A stretch of 64,000 nt of DNA from Chryseobacterium oranimense (GTDB taxonomy: Bacteria > Bacteroidota > Bacteroidia > Flavobacteriales > Weeksellaceae), in contig NZ_CP104203.1 of assembly GCF_025244725.1 (NCBI RefSeq), positions 620,001 to 684,000 of the forward strand, in the 5' to 3' direction. Of the stretch, positions 26,773 to 35,662 are shown in pieces. The translations under genes and the position numbers were made by a program. The notes beneath the pieces were generated by a model that was given only the letters and a program-made list of their open reading frames with translations, searched no databases and had not been told where the DNA came from. Each line of letters starts with the position of its first letter. The first letter of the stretch is position 1.

Positions 26773-27432
26773 ATGAATTTTGATCTTATAAAATCAGTTG
26801 TGGAACTCGTTCAGCAATTTACAGAGTAAAATGAAGGTAAGGCGATATACAGCAACAATCTTCAGGGCTTTACGGAATGGCTCACCGCTTCCTGTAAAAA
26901 TGATTCTGAACAGGAAGATCCACATTGGGAAGGAAAGGAATCAGGAAGAAGTTCAGACAGTATCATCAATACTTTACTGATAAGAATAAGCAGATATGCA
27001 AAATTCTATTCCCGGTCGGCCATCAGCAATTCAATATTTTCAAGTCAGGACGATTTTATTTACCTGATAAGCCTGAAAACGATGGGAGCTATGACAAAAA
27101 TGCAATTGATAAGGCGTAATGTACACGAGAAATCTTCAGGTATACTCATTATTAACCGCCTGATCCGTAATGGCTGGGCGGTGCAGACGATCACTGAAAA
27201 GGATAAAAGAACAAAGCATATTCATATAACAGAGAAAGGACTTGCCATATTGGATGAGCATATGGATGAAATCCGCAAAGCTTCAAAGGTAGTAGTAGGA
27301 AATCTCACACATTCTGAACAGATGCTGCTCATCATCTTACTGTCCAAACTGGATGAATTTCATGATTATTATTTTCGGATGAATCTGGAAACCAGAGATC
27401 TGCTGGATAATGTGTATAAAAGGTTGAATTAA
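26773..27432 (+). pseudogene. MarR family regulator broken by an in-frame TAA at codon 19
   Basis: Translation from ATG 26773 gives MNFDLIKSVVELVQQFTE then TAA (26827-26829). The same frame continues for 200 codons that align throughout with the intact 223-residue paralogue at 32862: NNLQGFTEWLTAS, DPHWEGKESGRSSDSIINTL, RISRYAKFYSRSAISNSIFS, DDFIYLISLKTMGAMTKMQL. The winged-helix domain (QTITEKDKRTKHIHITEKGL) is intact. The only ATG after the stop is at 27082 and would give 116 residues without the dimer helices. It is either a pseudogene, a sequencing error or a read-through. It is the first gene of the carotenoid operon and the likely former repressor. Confidence 0.8.
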
Positions 27433-27475
27433 TGCAGTACTATAAGTACCTGCTGGAACTATTAAATAAACAAGA

Positions 27476-28966
27476 ATGAATAGTGGAAGCTTAAGAAAGA
27501 AGATTGCGGTAATAGGTTCTGGATTTTCCGGACTCTCTGCTGCAGCCTATGCCGCGAAATCCGGAAATGAAGTACATGTATTTGAAAAGCATCACCAGCC
27601 TGGCGGACGTGCGAGACAATTTAAAACAGAAGAAGGCTATGTTTTCGATATGGGACCCAGCTGGTACTGGATGCCTGATATTATTGAAGGCTTTTTCGCA
27701 GATTTTGGCTATAAAGCATCTGATTTCTTTAAACTGGTTCCTTTAAATCCTCAGTTTGAAATGGTCTTTTCCAAAGAAAAGGTTTCAGTTCCTGAGAAGA
27801 ATGAAGATATCCGAGAGTTATTTGAAAAAATAGAAAAGGGAGCGGGTAAGAAATACGATCAATTCATGAAATCTGCCCAATTCAAGTATGAAGTAGGAAT
27901 GAAAGATTTTGTAACCAAGCCATGTTACAACTGGCTTGAATTCGCTTCATTAAAAATAGCAGGCAGTGCTGTAAAGCTTAATCTTTTAAGTGATTTCAGA
28001 AAATATGTTTCAGGTTATTTTGCTGATCCGAAACTCAGATCCCTGATGGAATTTCCGGTTATATTCCTTGGAGCTTCCCCTCAGAATATTCCGGCTCTTT
28101 ACAGCCTTATGAATTACGGAGGATACGTTTTGGGAACAAAATACCCGATGGGAGGCTTCTATCAGCTTGTTCTGGCGATGAAAGAAGTTGCTGAAAAACA
28201 GGGCGCGACTTTTCACTTTAATCATGATGTACAGAAAATCAATACAGAAAACGGGAACGTTACTTCAATAACGGTGGATGGTAAAGATTATGAATTTGAT
28301 GCAGTTATTGCCTCATCGGATTATCATCATACGGAAACATTAATTCCTAAATCGCTCAGAAACTACAATGATGCGTATTGGAAAACAAGAACCTTTGCTC
28401 CTTCATGTCTTATTTATTACCTGGGAATCAAAGGGAAAATTCCTCATCTGAAACACCATACCCTGTTTTTCGAAAATGATCTGGATAATCATATAGACTG
28501 CATTTATTTAAATAAGAAATGGCCTTCCAAGCCTCTTTTTTATGCATGTTGTCCCTCCAAGACAGATCCGGATGTAGCTCCTGAAGGTTGTGAAAATCTT
28601 TTTTTGCTGTTGCCGCTTGCCCCGGGAATACACGATGAAGAATCTGTAAGAGAAAAATATCTGGTGAAAATGCTTGAAAGAATTGAAAAACATACCGGTG
28701 AAACCGACCTTATTTCCAGGATTGAATATAAAAGAAGCTATTGTGTAAGTGATTTTATTTCAGATTATAATGCTTATCAGGGCAACGCCTACGGATTATC
28801 GAATACTTTGTCACAGACAGCAGTCTTAAAACCTAAAATAAAAAACAGGAAGATCAGAAATCTTTTTTATACAGGACAATTAACGGTTCCTGGCCCGGGA
28901 GTTCCGCCATCCGTCATTTCAGGGAAAATTGTAGGGATTGAAGTTAGTAAACTAAAAATAAAATAA
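27476..28966 (+). CDS. crtI: phytoene desaturase
   Basis: 496 residues. An FAD-dependent membrane-associated enzyme that desaturates phytoene to lycopene. The dinucleotide motif AVIGSGFSGLSAAAYAAKSG and FEKHHQPGGRARQF are at the N-terminus, and the C-terminal carotenoid-oxidase signature NLFYTGQLTVPGPGVPPSVI is present. It follows the broken marR gene by 43 nt; that gap contains GTACT-ATA-AGTAC (27437-27449), a small inverted repeat that could be a second operator. Only 1 nt separates it from crtB. Confidence 0.95.
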   Translation: MNSGSLRKKIAVIGSGFSGLSAAAYAAKSGNEVHVFEKHHQPGGRARQFKTEEGYVFDMGPSWYWMPDIIEGFFADFGYKASDFFKLVPLNPQFEMVFSKEKVSVPEKNEDIRELFEKIEKGAGKKYDQFMKSAQFKYEVGMKDFVTKPCYNWLEFASLKIAGSAVKLNLLSDFRKYVSGYFADPKLRSLMEFPVIFLGASPQNIPALYSLMNYGGYVLGTKYPMGGFYQLVLAMKEVAEKQGATFHFNHDVQKINTENGNVTSITVDGKDYEFDAVIASSDYHHTETLIPKSLRNYNDAYWKTRTFAPSCLIYYLGIKGKIPHLKHHTLFFENDLDNHIDCIYLNKKWPSKPLFYACCPSKTDPDVAPEGCENLFLLLPLAPGIHDEESVREKYLVKMLERIEKHTGETDLISRIEYKRSYCVSDFISDYNAYQGNAYGLSNTLSQTAVLKPKIKNRKIRNLFYTGQLTVPGPGVPPSVISGKIVGIEVSKLKIK

Positions 28967-28967
28967 T

Positions 28968-29804
28968 ATGAAAAAATTGTTTGATGAATTGTCTTACGAA
29001 GTCAGTAAGTCCGCTACACAAAAATACAGCACCAGTTTTTCATTGGGAATACTGGCATTGAAGCCTTCCATCAGACCTGCTGTGTATGCTGTTTATGGTT
29101 ATGTGCGCCTTGCAGATGAAATTGTAGATAGCTTTCATTGCTATGATAAAGAGAAACTTTTAAGGAGATTAAAGGCTGAAACATATGATGCGCTGGAAGA
29201 AGGCATATCACTCAATCCTATTTTGCATTCATTTCAGGAAACCGTTCGTCAGTATGATATTGATATCCGGTTGATCGATCAGTTTTTGCACAGCATGGAA
29301 ATGGATCTTCATAAAATGGATTATAACTCGGAATTGTATAAAGAATATATCTACGGATCTGCGGAAGTGGTGGGGCTGATGTGTCTCCAGATCTTTACAG
29401 AAGGCAATAAAGAGCAGTATGAGCAGCTTAAGCCATTTGCTATGAAGCTTGGGTCAGCCTTTCAGAAAGTTAATTTTTTGCGCGACCTGAAAGATGACTA
29501 CCAGGTATTGGGCCGAACCTATTTCCCTTCTCTGAATATGTCCATCTTTGATAATAAAGTAAAGGCTCAGATTGAAAAAGAAATTGAAGAAGAGTTTAAC
29601 GAAGCATTGCAGGGAATTAAGAAACTGCCCGGATCCGCCATTTTTGGAGTATACCTGGCGTACAGATATTACCTTTCTCTTTTTGAAAAAATAAAGAAAA
29701 CAAGTTCTCAGCATATTTTACAGCAGAGGATAAGGATCGCCAATTCGCAGAAGCTGGTGGTTGCATTCAAAAGCTATATACGGTACAAATCTGCTTATTT
29801 CTAA
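28968..29804 (+). CDS. crtB: phytoene synthase
   Basis: 278 residues, a squalene/phytoene synthase condensing two geranylgeranyl diphosphates to phytoene. Both Asp-rich motifs are present: VRLADEIVDSFHCYD and NFLRDLKDDYQVLGRTYFP. The helical substrate region YIYGSAEVVGLMCLQIF is also typical. The start is 1 nt after the crtI stop, so the two are translated together. No geranylgeranyl diphosphate synthase lies in the window; it must be supplied from elsewhere. Confidence 0.95.
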   Translation: MKKLFDELSYEVSKSATQKYSTSFSLGILALKPSIRPAVYAVYGYVRLADEIVDSFHCYDKEKLLRRLKAETYDALEEGISLNPILHSFQETVRQYDIDIRLIDQFLHSMEMDLHKMDYNSELYKEYIYGSAEVVGLMCLQIFTEGNKEQYEQLKPFAMKLGSAFQKVNFLRDLKDDYQVLGRTYFPSLNMSIFDNKVKAQIEKEIEEEFNEALQGIKKLPGSAIFGVYLAYRYYLSLFEKIKKTSSQHILQQRIRIANSQKLVVAFKSYIRYKSAYF

Positions 29805-29863
29805 CAGCTGAATTCCCGTCTTATAGTATTTTTTCGAAAGGTTTATGAATCAATAAAAAATAA

Positions 29864-30331
29864 ATGATGTACAGATTATACAGAGAGCAGCAGCTCAATT
29901 GTAATATAGAAACGGCATGGGAATTTTTTTCATCCCCTCATAATTTATCAGAGATAACCCCTGGAAGTATGAATTTCGTAGTTCTTTCAGATGTTCGGGA
30001 TGAGCCTATTTTTAAAGGAATGGAAATAGATTACAAAGTTTCTCCTTTACCGGGAATTCCGATGAAGTGGAAAACCGTTATCAGCCAGGTTGAGGATTAT
30101 AAAAGCTTTACAGACTTTCAGAAAGAAGGTCCGTATAAGCACTGGAATCATTTTCATGAATTTATTCCGAATGAGAATGGGGTACTTATGAAAGATACTG
30201 TAGATTATGAACTTCCGATGGGTATTTTAGGTAAAATCGCTCATCAGCTATTCGTAAAGGAAAAGCTTAAAAGTATTTTCGATTTCAGATACCGGGTTTT
30301 GAATGATCTTTTTAATCATAAGCATAATTAA
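29864..30331 (+). CDS. SRPBCC family protein
   Basis: 155 residues of the START/Bet-v1-like helix-grip fold: YREQQLNCNIETAWEFFSSP and the strand-rich middle with MKWKTVISQVEDY, then DTVDYELPMGILGKIAHQLF. Members bind hydrophobic ligands. In flavobacterial carotenoid clusters a gene of this type commonly lies between crtB and crtZ, so a role in handling carotenoids or their precursors is plausible but unproven. It starts with ATGATG 59 nt after crtB and ends 1 nt before crtZ. Confidence 0.85.
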   Translation: MMYRLYREQQLNCNIETAWEFFSSPHNLSEITPGSMNFVVLSDVRDEPIFKGMEIDYKVSPLPGIPMKWKTVISQVEDYKSFTDFQKEGPYKHWNHFHEFIPNENGVLMKDTVDYELPMGILGKIAHQLFVKEKLKSIFDFRYRVLNDLFNHKHN

Positions 30332-30332
30332 A

Positions 30333-30785
30333 ATGAATTTTCTGATCGTTTTAGGAGTATTTATTTCCATGGAAGGAGCTACATGGCTTATCCACCGGTA
30401 TATTATGCATGGCTTTCTGTGGAGCCTGCACCGGGATCATCATGATCATAGCCATGACGGGAAGCTTGAAAGAAATGATATGTTCTTTTTCATTTTTGCA
30501 AGCCCGGCTATCGCTTTATTGTACCTTGGCGTAAAGCAGCAATTCAGCTATTGGTTTTTTATCGGTCTTGGAATAAGTCTTTACGGAATGGCTTATTTCT
30601 TTGTACATGATATTTTTATTCACCAGAGAGCAAAGGTTTTTAGCAAAACAAACAATCCTTATTTCCTTGCCATAAGACGTGCGCATAAACAGCATCACAA
30701 GCATCTCGGGAAAGGGGATGGAGAATGTTTCGGTTTTCTGTGGGTTCCGGTTAAATATTTTAAAATGTATTTCAATAAAAAATGA
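30333..30785 (+). CDS. crtZ: beta-carotene hydroxylase
   Basis: 150 residues from the ATG at 30333 (a start at 30303 would overlap the SRPBCC gene). A membrane di-iron hydroxylase of the fatty-acid-hydroxylase/sterol desaturase type that converts beta-carotene to zeaxanthin. His clusters are present: HRYIMHGFLWSLHRDHHDHSHDG split between about residues 20-45 and FVHDIFIHQR plus RRAHKQHHKH further on. The TGA stop overlaps the next ATG (ATGA), indicating coupling to the cyclase. Confidence 0.93.
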   Translation: MNFLIVLGVFISMEGATWLIHRYIMHGFLWSLHRDHHDHSHDGKLERNDMFFFIFASPAIALLYLGVKQQFSYWFFIGLGISLYGMAYFFVHDIFIHQRAKVFSKTNNPYFLAIRRAHKQHHKHLGKGDGECFGFLWVPVKYFKMYFNKK

Positions 30786-31471
30786 TGCCCTATACTTACA
30801 TACTGATCAATTTTTTTACGGTCATTATCTGCTTTTTAGCCTCTTTTGACAAGAGAATACAGTTTAACAGGCTTTTCGGAAAGTTTCTGCTGTCGTCCAC
30901 CATTGTGGCAATTCCTTTTATCATCTGGGATATATGGTTTACTGCAGAAGGAGTGTGGTGGTTTGATCTTAGGTATACGTTAGGATTCAAAATAGCCGGA
31001 CTTCCTATTGAAGAATGGCTGTTTTTTTACTGTATTCCTTTTGCATGCGTTTTTACTTACTATTGTATAGAGAAGTTTTTTAATTTGGGATTGGCTGATG
31101 CCTTTAATAATATTATTGTATTTACGGCTGTTATTGTTCTCGGCGTTGTGGGACTTCTTAATTATGACAGAGTGTATACTTTGCTTACCGTGGTCATAAC
31201 GATACTTACGCTTTGCTACCTGCATTTTATTGCTAAAAAAGAATGGATAGGAAAGGCCAGCTTTGTATACCTTGTTTTGATGCCCGGCTTTTTTGCAGTA
31301 AACGGAATTCTGACCGGATCTTTCATTCCTTCGCCTGTTGTTAACTATAATCCTGATGATTTTTTAGGCATCAGAATGGGCACTATTCCTGTTGAAGATA
31401 CGGTTTACGGTTACAGTCAGTTTTTACTTAATATTTATTTCTTTAAAAAAATAACTAAGAATGAAAAATAG
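30782..31471 (+). CDS. lycopene cyclase (CrtYcd-type, fused)
   Basis: 229 residues with six to seven hydrophobic helices. Two lycopene-cyclase-domain units are recognisable (WWFDLRYTLGFKIAGLPIEE with FFYCIPFACVFTYYCIE, then GIRMGTIPVEDTVYGYSQ), the small membrane cyclase type that in other bacteria is split into two subunits and here is one fused chain. It cyclises lycopene to beta-carotene. Overlaps crtZ by 4 nt. Together with crtI, crtB and crtZ the operon can make zeaxanthin. Confidence 0.9.
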   Translation: MMPYTYILINFFTVIICFLASFDKRIQFNRLFGKFLLSSTIVAIPFIIWDIWFTAEGVWWFDLRYTLGFKIAGLPIEEWLFFYCIPFACVFTYYCIEKFFNLGLADAFNNIIVFTAVIVLGVVGLLNYDRVYTLLTVVITILTLCYLHFIAKKEWIGKASFVYLVLMPGFFAVNGILTGSFIPSPVVNYNPDDFLGIRMGTIPVEDTVYGYSQFLLNIYFFKKITKNEK

Positions 31472-31514
31472 AACAATTTTTACTTTGCCAATAAACTTTT
31501 TAAAAAGATAAAAC

Positions 31515-32798
31515 ATGGAAAAAGTGAATATTTTTTGGTTCAGAAGAGATCTAAGGCTGGAAGATAATGTCGGGCTTTATCATGCGCTTCATTCAGGATT
31601 AAAGGTTATTCCGGTCTTTATTTTTGATACCGATATACTGGACAAACTTCAGAATAAAAAAGATAGAAGGGTAGACTATATCCATCAGGCTTTACAACGT
31701 ATCCATAAAGAACTGAAAAAGCATAACAGCGGACTGTATGTTTATTATGGCACTCCAATGGAAATTTTTAAAAAAATAATTCAGGATTTCAAGATAGATA
31801 GCGTTTTCTGCAACAGGGATTATGAGCCGCAGGCCATACAGAGGGACCGTGAGATTGCTGATTTATTGCTCAAACATCATATTCAGCTGAAAGATTTTAA
31901 AGATCAGGTCATATTTGAAAAAAATGATATTCTGAAAAATGACCTTTCTCCATATACTGTTTTCACCCCATACTCAAAAAAATGGAAGGAGAATCTGAAA
32001 AATATAGAAACATTTACCACCAACCGGTCCCATTTTGCAAATTATGACGGAGCTTCAGAGATCATTTCCCTGAAAGAAATCGGATTTGAGAAAACGGATC
32101 TTGAGTTCACAGAACCAGAATTAAACAGAGATATAATAGATTCTTACGGAAAGTACCGGGATTTCCCTGCAATGGATCATACCACCCATCTTGGGATTGC
32201 CCTTCGTTTTGGAACCATTTCGGTCCGGAAATGCGTACAGTATGCCGTTAAACATAATGAAGTCTGGCTTAACGAACTTATATGGAGAGAATTTTTTATG
32301 CAGATTCTGTATCATTTTCCAAATATTGTTCATCAGTGTTTTAAAAAGAAATATGAGAATATTGCCTGGAGAAACAACGAAAAAGAATTTAGAGCGTGGT
32401 GCGAAGGGAGAACAGGATATCCCATTGTAGATGCAGGAATGAGGCAGCTTAATGAAACCGGATTTATGCACAACAGGGTAAGAATGATTACAGCAAGCTT
32501 TCTAACGAAACATCTGCTCGTCGACTGGCGATGGGGAGAAGCGTATTTTGCTGAAAAATTGCTAGACTATGACCTGGCAGCCAATAACGGAAACTGGCAG
32601 TGGGCTGCAGGCTGTGGTTGTGATGCGGCACCGTATTTCAGGATCTTCAACCCCTATGAACAGACCAAAAAGTTTGATAAAGACTCTCAGTATATCAGGA
32701 AGTGGCTTCCTGAAGATCATGGGGAAGAGACCATTGTAGAGCATACAAAAGCCAGAGAAAGAGCATTAAAGGCTTACAAGGAAGCATTAGCGGAATAA
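31515..32798 (+). CDS. phr: deoxyribodipyrimidine photolyase
   Basis: 427 residues of the photolyase/cryptochrome family, which repairs UV pyrimidine dimers using light and FAD. The N-terminal antenna domain starts FWFRRDLRLEDNVGLYHAL; the FAD domain has LNELIWREFFMQI, GYPIVDAGMRQLNETGFMHN and NNGNWQWAAGCGCDAAPYF. It ends the carotenoid operon 43 nt after the cyclase; pairing of photoprotective pigment and photorepair suggests a common light or UV response. Confidence 0.94.
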   Translation: MEKVNIFWFRRDLRLEDNVGLYHALHSGLKVIPVFIFDTDILDKLQNKKDRRVDYIHQALQRIHKELKKHNSGLYVYYGTPMEIFKKIIQDFKIDSVFCNRDYEPQAIQRDREIADLLLKHHIQLKDFKDQVIFEKNDILKNDLSPYTVFTPYSKKWKENLKNIETFTTNRSHFANYDGASEIISLKEIGFEKTDLEFTEPELNRDIIDSYGKYRDFPAMDHTTHLGIALRFGTISVRKCVQYAVKHNEVWLNELIWREFFMQILYHFPNIVHQCFKKKYENIAWRNNEKEFRAWCEGRTGYPIVDAGMRQLNETGFMHNRVRMITASFLTKHLLVDWRWGEAYFAEKLLDYDLAANNGNWQWAAGCGCDAAPYFRIFNPYEQTKKFDKDSQYIRKWLPEDHGEETIVEHTKARERALKAYKEALAE

Positions 32799-32834
32799 CA
32801 GGGCATATATATTGCGTAATTCTTTTAAGAATTA

Positions 32835-32850
32835 GGTATTTTTGTAAACT
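32835..32850 (+). promoter_or_regulatory. MarR-type operator over the -7 box of the marR paralogue
   Basis: GGTATTTTTGTAAACT matches the crt operon palindrome AGTATATTTGTATACT at 13 of 16 bases, and both contain the -7 box starting at the third base (here TATTTTTG 32837-32844). The ATG lies 17 nt further, versus 18 nt at the crt operon. Confidence 0.55.
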
Positions 32851-32861
32851 ATTTAACGAAT

Positions 32862-33533
32862 ATGAACTATACACTTATTAAAGATTTGATCGACCTGTTG
32901 CAGGAGTTTGAAACCAAAATCCAGGCTTGTCCTGATTTGTATCCGGGAAATGTTCAGGGCTTTAAATCTTGGATTGCTGATAATGAGAATGCCGGGCAGA
33001 AAGAACATCCTGAAGAACCCTATTGGGAAGGAAAAGAGAATGGGAGAACTCCGGAAAGTGCTATAAGTACATTGCTGGTTCATCTTAACCGGTATGCCAA
33101 AACCTATTCGAAGTCCGCTATCTCAAATTCTGAATTCTCTACTCAGGAAGACTTTATTTATCTGATCAATCTGAAAGCTTTTGGGGAGATGACCAAAATG
33201 GCTCTGATTAAGAAAAATATTCATGATAAACCCGTGGGCATGCTCATTATTGCCAGATTGCTACGTCAGGGGCTTATTGAACAGACTGACTCTGAACTGG
33301 ATAAACGAAGTAAATTAATCCGTATTACTGAAAGAGGATTATTGATCCTGGAAAAGCAGATGGAAAAGATCCGCCAGGCTACCAATATTGTAGCTGGAAA
33401 TCTTAATTATCATGAAAAAATGGAGCTTATACGTATTTTAAATAAGCTGGATAGTTTTCATTATCCTATTTTTTCACGAAATATCCATTCTGATCAGCTG
33501 ATTAATATAATATATGATGAATATTCATTTTAA
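32862..33533 (+). CDS. MarR family transcriptional regulator
   Basis: 223 residues. N-terminal extension (about 1-65, with EEPYWEGKENGRTPESAIST), then a MarR winged helix: LVHLNRYAKTYSKSAISNSE, DFIYLINLKAFGEMTKMAL, helices for DNA binding at GMLIIARLLRQGLIEQ and wing KRSKLIRITERGLLILEKQM. It is intact and a close paralogue of the broken gene at 26773. Its own promoter carries the same operator, so it may autoregulate and could now be the only repressor of the crt operon (inference). Confidence 0.88.
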   Translation: MNYTLIKDLIDLLQEFETKIQACPDLYPGNVQGFKSWIADNENAGQKEHPEEPYWEGKENGRTPESAISTLLVHLNRYAKTYSKSAISNSEFSTQEDFIYLINLKAFGEMTKMALIKKNIHDKPVGMLIIARLLRQGLIEQTDSELDKRSKLIRITERGLLILEKQMEKIRQATNIVAGNLNYHEKMELIRILNKLDSFHYPIFSRNIHSDQLINIIYDEYSF

Positions 33534-33586
33534 AAACTGGCAATAATATACTTAAATCTACCATAGTTTTTGTTTCTTTAAAAACT

Positions 33587-33598
33587 GTGGGTACCCAC
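33587..33598. promoter_or_regulatory. 12-bp perfect palindrome upstream of an exported protein
   Basis: GTGGGTACCCAC lies about 90 nt before the ATG at 33688; TTGACA follows at about 33634 and a TAACTTTA box at about 33655. The palindrome could be an operator, but no cognate regulator is identified. Confidence 0.3.
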
Positions 33599-33687
33599 TT
33601 ATACCCGAAATTCAGTCTTGTTTATTCCCGGTGTTGACATTTAAAAAATTGTTTAACTTTATTTCAGGTTAAATAAAAAATACACTT

Positions 33688-34305
33688 ATGAAAAACTTGA
33701 CTAAAAATTATCTGTTACTTTTACTGACCTTTTTTACTTTAGGGAATGTAAATGCCCAAAACAGCCGTACAAGCACCAATGATACCATTAAATTAAAATC
33801 CTCTGTTCCGTTTGATTCCAATGCAGCCAAGCTTGCACTGGATGAAGGGAATAGTACAATTAAAGGCAGAATAAGTTTGACACTTCCGCCTGCAGATGGA
33901 GCCAAAACATTTTACGGCAGCAACCTGAAAGTATATCTCATGCCGGTTACCCCATACCTGCTGGATTTCCTGGAACTTAGGAAGCAGGAAGACCCTAAAA
34001 GACTGAAATTTGCGTATCTGAGTCCACAGGCGTGGAAATACAGACTGGAAGCAATGTCTAATGGTGCGGGGGAATTTGCTTTTTACCGCTTGAAACCGGG
34101 AAAATACTATCTGGAAGTCTATTTTCCGTGGCAATATTCGGGGTATGACAACCAGTATGTAGGTTCGGAAGGAAATACAGATTATTATCAGAAGCAATAT
34201 TTTTCGAGTAATTATGATCAGATGCTCAGTAAGATCATAGAAATTAAGAAAGACGGTTCTACTGAGAAAGCAAAGCTGCACAAGTTTGTGGTAGGACGTC
34301 ATTAA
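33688..34305 (+). CDS. exported protein with prealbumin/carboxypeptidase-regulatory-like fold
   Basis: 205 residues with signal peptide ending FFTLGNVNAQ. The mature part has strands STIKGRISLTLP, NLKVYLMPVTPYLLDFL and GAGEFAFYRLKPGKYYLEVY, the last resembling the end of carboxypeptidase-regulatory-like (transthyretin-type) domains. No catalytic residues are seen. Function is unknown. It is monocistronic with a strong terminator after it. It might be a surface or periplasmic binding protein. Confidence 0.6.
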   Translation: MKNLTKNYLLLLLTFFTLGNVNAQNSRTSTNDTIKLKSSVPFDSNAAKLALDEGNSTIKGRISLTLPPADGAKTFYGSNLKVYLMPVTPYLLDFLELRKQEDPKRLKFAYLSPQAWKYRLEAMSNGAGEFAFYRLKPGKYYLEVYFPWQYSGYDNQYVGSEGNTDYYQKQYFSSNYDQMLSKIIEIKKDGSTEKAKLHKFVVGRH

Positions 34306-34326
34306 AATCAGAAAAAAGGAATAACA

Positions 34327-34361
34327 AAAATGCGCAAATTTTAAGAAAATTTGCGCATTTT
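34327..34361. terminator. bidirectional terminator
   Basis: A perfect 16-bp stem AAAATGCGCAAATTTT with loop AAG, T-rich on both sides. It separates the exported protein from the convergent SnoaL-like gene. Confidence 0.9.
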
Positions 34362-34405
34362 GCAGTTGTGGTCAGATCCTGTTATTAGAAAAAGTTGTTA
34401 GAACA

Positions 34406-34723
34406 TTAGCCGGTTATTTTCAGTGATTGAATGTATCCGTCAGACAGCTGAAAATGATATTTCAAAACAATAGGACTGCCCGAAAATATTCCTGAAGCCT
34501 CTGCCGATAGGATGTTTTCATTTTCGTTATAATCTAATGGCTTCATGGTAGCTCTGTATTCTTTGTTGGCTTTATCAATCCAGCTTTCAATTTCTGCCTT
34601 TCCGTGGTGGGTTTTGCCTTCATCAAATACTTCTGCATTTTCAGCAAAGCAATTGGCATAGGCTGCACTGTCGAATTCGTTTTGGGCTTTTACTAATTCT
34701 GAGATAATGTTTGGTAGATTCAT
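34406..34723 (-). CDS. SnoaL-like / NTF2-fold protein
   Basis: 105 residues. N-terminal NIISELVKAQNEFDSAAYAN and then FAENAEVFDEGKTHHGKAEI, the usual start of nuclear-transport-factor-2-like domains, followed by strands LKYHFQLSDGYIQSLKITG. Such small proteins bind or isomerise small molecules. It lies 21 nt downstream of the SDR gene on the same strand and was probably transcribed with it. Confidence 0.85.
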   Translation of the reverse strand: MNLPNIISELVKAQNEFDSAAYANCFAENAEVFDEGKTHHGKAEIESWIDKANKEYRATMKPLDYNENENILSAEASGIFSGSPIVLKYHFQLSDGYIQSLKITG

Positions 34724-34744
34724 TGTATGGTATTTTTAAGATGA

Positions 34745-35539
34745 TTAAATGGTTGGCACTGTACCGCCATCGATTATAAATTCAGTTCCGCTTAAATAAC
34801 TGGCTCTCGGTGAAACAAGGAAGCCAACTAATTCGGCTACTTCTTTCGGTTCGGCAGGCCTTCCGAAAGGTATTCCACCCAGTGCATCTATCACGGTTTG
34901 CTGTGCTTCTTCTACAGTACTGTTCGCGTTTCTTGCAATTTCACCCAGCCAGGCTTCCGATGCTGTTGTATTGATCCACCCCGGCGAAACAGTCAGTACC
35001 CGGACACCTTTGGGAGTAACTTCGTTCGATAAACTTTTACTATAGTTTCTCAATCCTGCTTTTGCAGCGGCATACGGCAAAGTAGAATCGTACAGAGGTA
35101 ATTTACCCTGGATTGAAGCGATGTGAATAATAACACCCGTTTTCCGCTCTATCATTTGTGGTAAAAATCCTCTGTCCAGCCGAACCGGAGCAAGCAAATT
35201 AGCCTGTAAGGTTGATTCCCAATCCTCATCGGATAATACGGTAAAGCCGCCAGCGGGCGTAGATGAAGAACCAAGGTTGTTCACAAGAATGTCCAGCCTT
35301 CCATAAGCCGAAAGCACTTCACTGATTACTTTTTGTGCTCCTTCTGCTTTACTCAAATCCGAAGGAATGAAATGCAGGTTGCTGTTTTCTTCTTCGGGTG
35401 CGTTTCTTGCGGTGATAATAACCGTTGCGCCAGCTTGTAACAGTCTTTCTGCTATTGCTTTCCCGGCTCCTTTTGTTCCACCTGTTACCAGGGCAATTTT
35501 ACCTTGTAGTTCGTTGTTGTAATTAAATTGATATTCCAT
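34745..35539 (-). CDS. SDR family oxidoreductase
   Basis: 264 residues from ATG 35539; a start at 35608 would overlap the divergent promoter. A classical short-chain dehydrogenase: TGGTKGAGKAIAERL binds NAD(P), DILVNNLGSSS is the NNAG-type motif, and IASIQGKLPLYDSTLPYAAAKAG holds the catalytic Ser, Tyr and Lys. The substrate is unknown. It is divergent from an HxlR regulator and followed by the SnoaL-like gene; the trio is a common HxlR-controlled arrangement. Confidence 0.92.
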   Translation of the reverse strand: MEYQFNYNNELQGKIALVTGGTKGAGKAIAERLLQAGATVIITARNAPEEENSNLHFIPSDLSKAEGAQKVISEVLSAYGRLDILVNNLGSSSTPAGGFTVLSDEDWESTLQANLLAPVRLDRGFLPQMIERKTGVIIHIASIQGKLPLYDSTLPYAAAKAGLRNYSKSLSNEVTPKGVRVLTVSPGWINTTASEAWLGEIARNANSTVEEAQQTVIDALGGIPFGRPAEPKEVAELVGFLVSPRASYLSGTEFIIDGGTVPTI

Positions 35540-35628
35540 TGTTGAATTCTTTGATACAAATTTCCGAAGTATCACTCTTTCAGGCAATAACGGAAAACCG
35601 AATTGCATAGGGATAATTTTTTCCCCTA

Positions 35629-35659
35629 TTGTGCAATTTGGTACATTGGACTAAATTTG
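35629..35659 (+). promoter_or_regulatory. promoter of the HxlR regulator
   Basis: TTG at 35629-35631, 20 nt, then a perfect -7 box TAAATTTG (35652-35659). The ATG is only 3 nt after the box, so the transcript is probably leaderless. Confidence 0.6.
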
Positions 35660-35662
35660 TGT

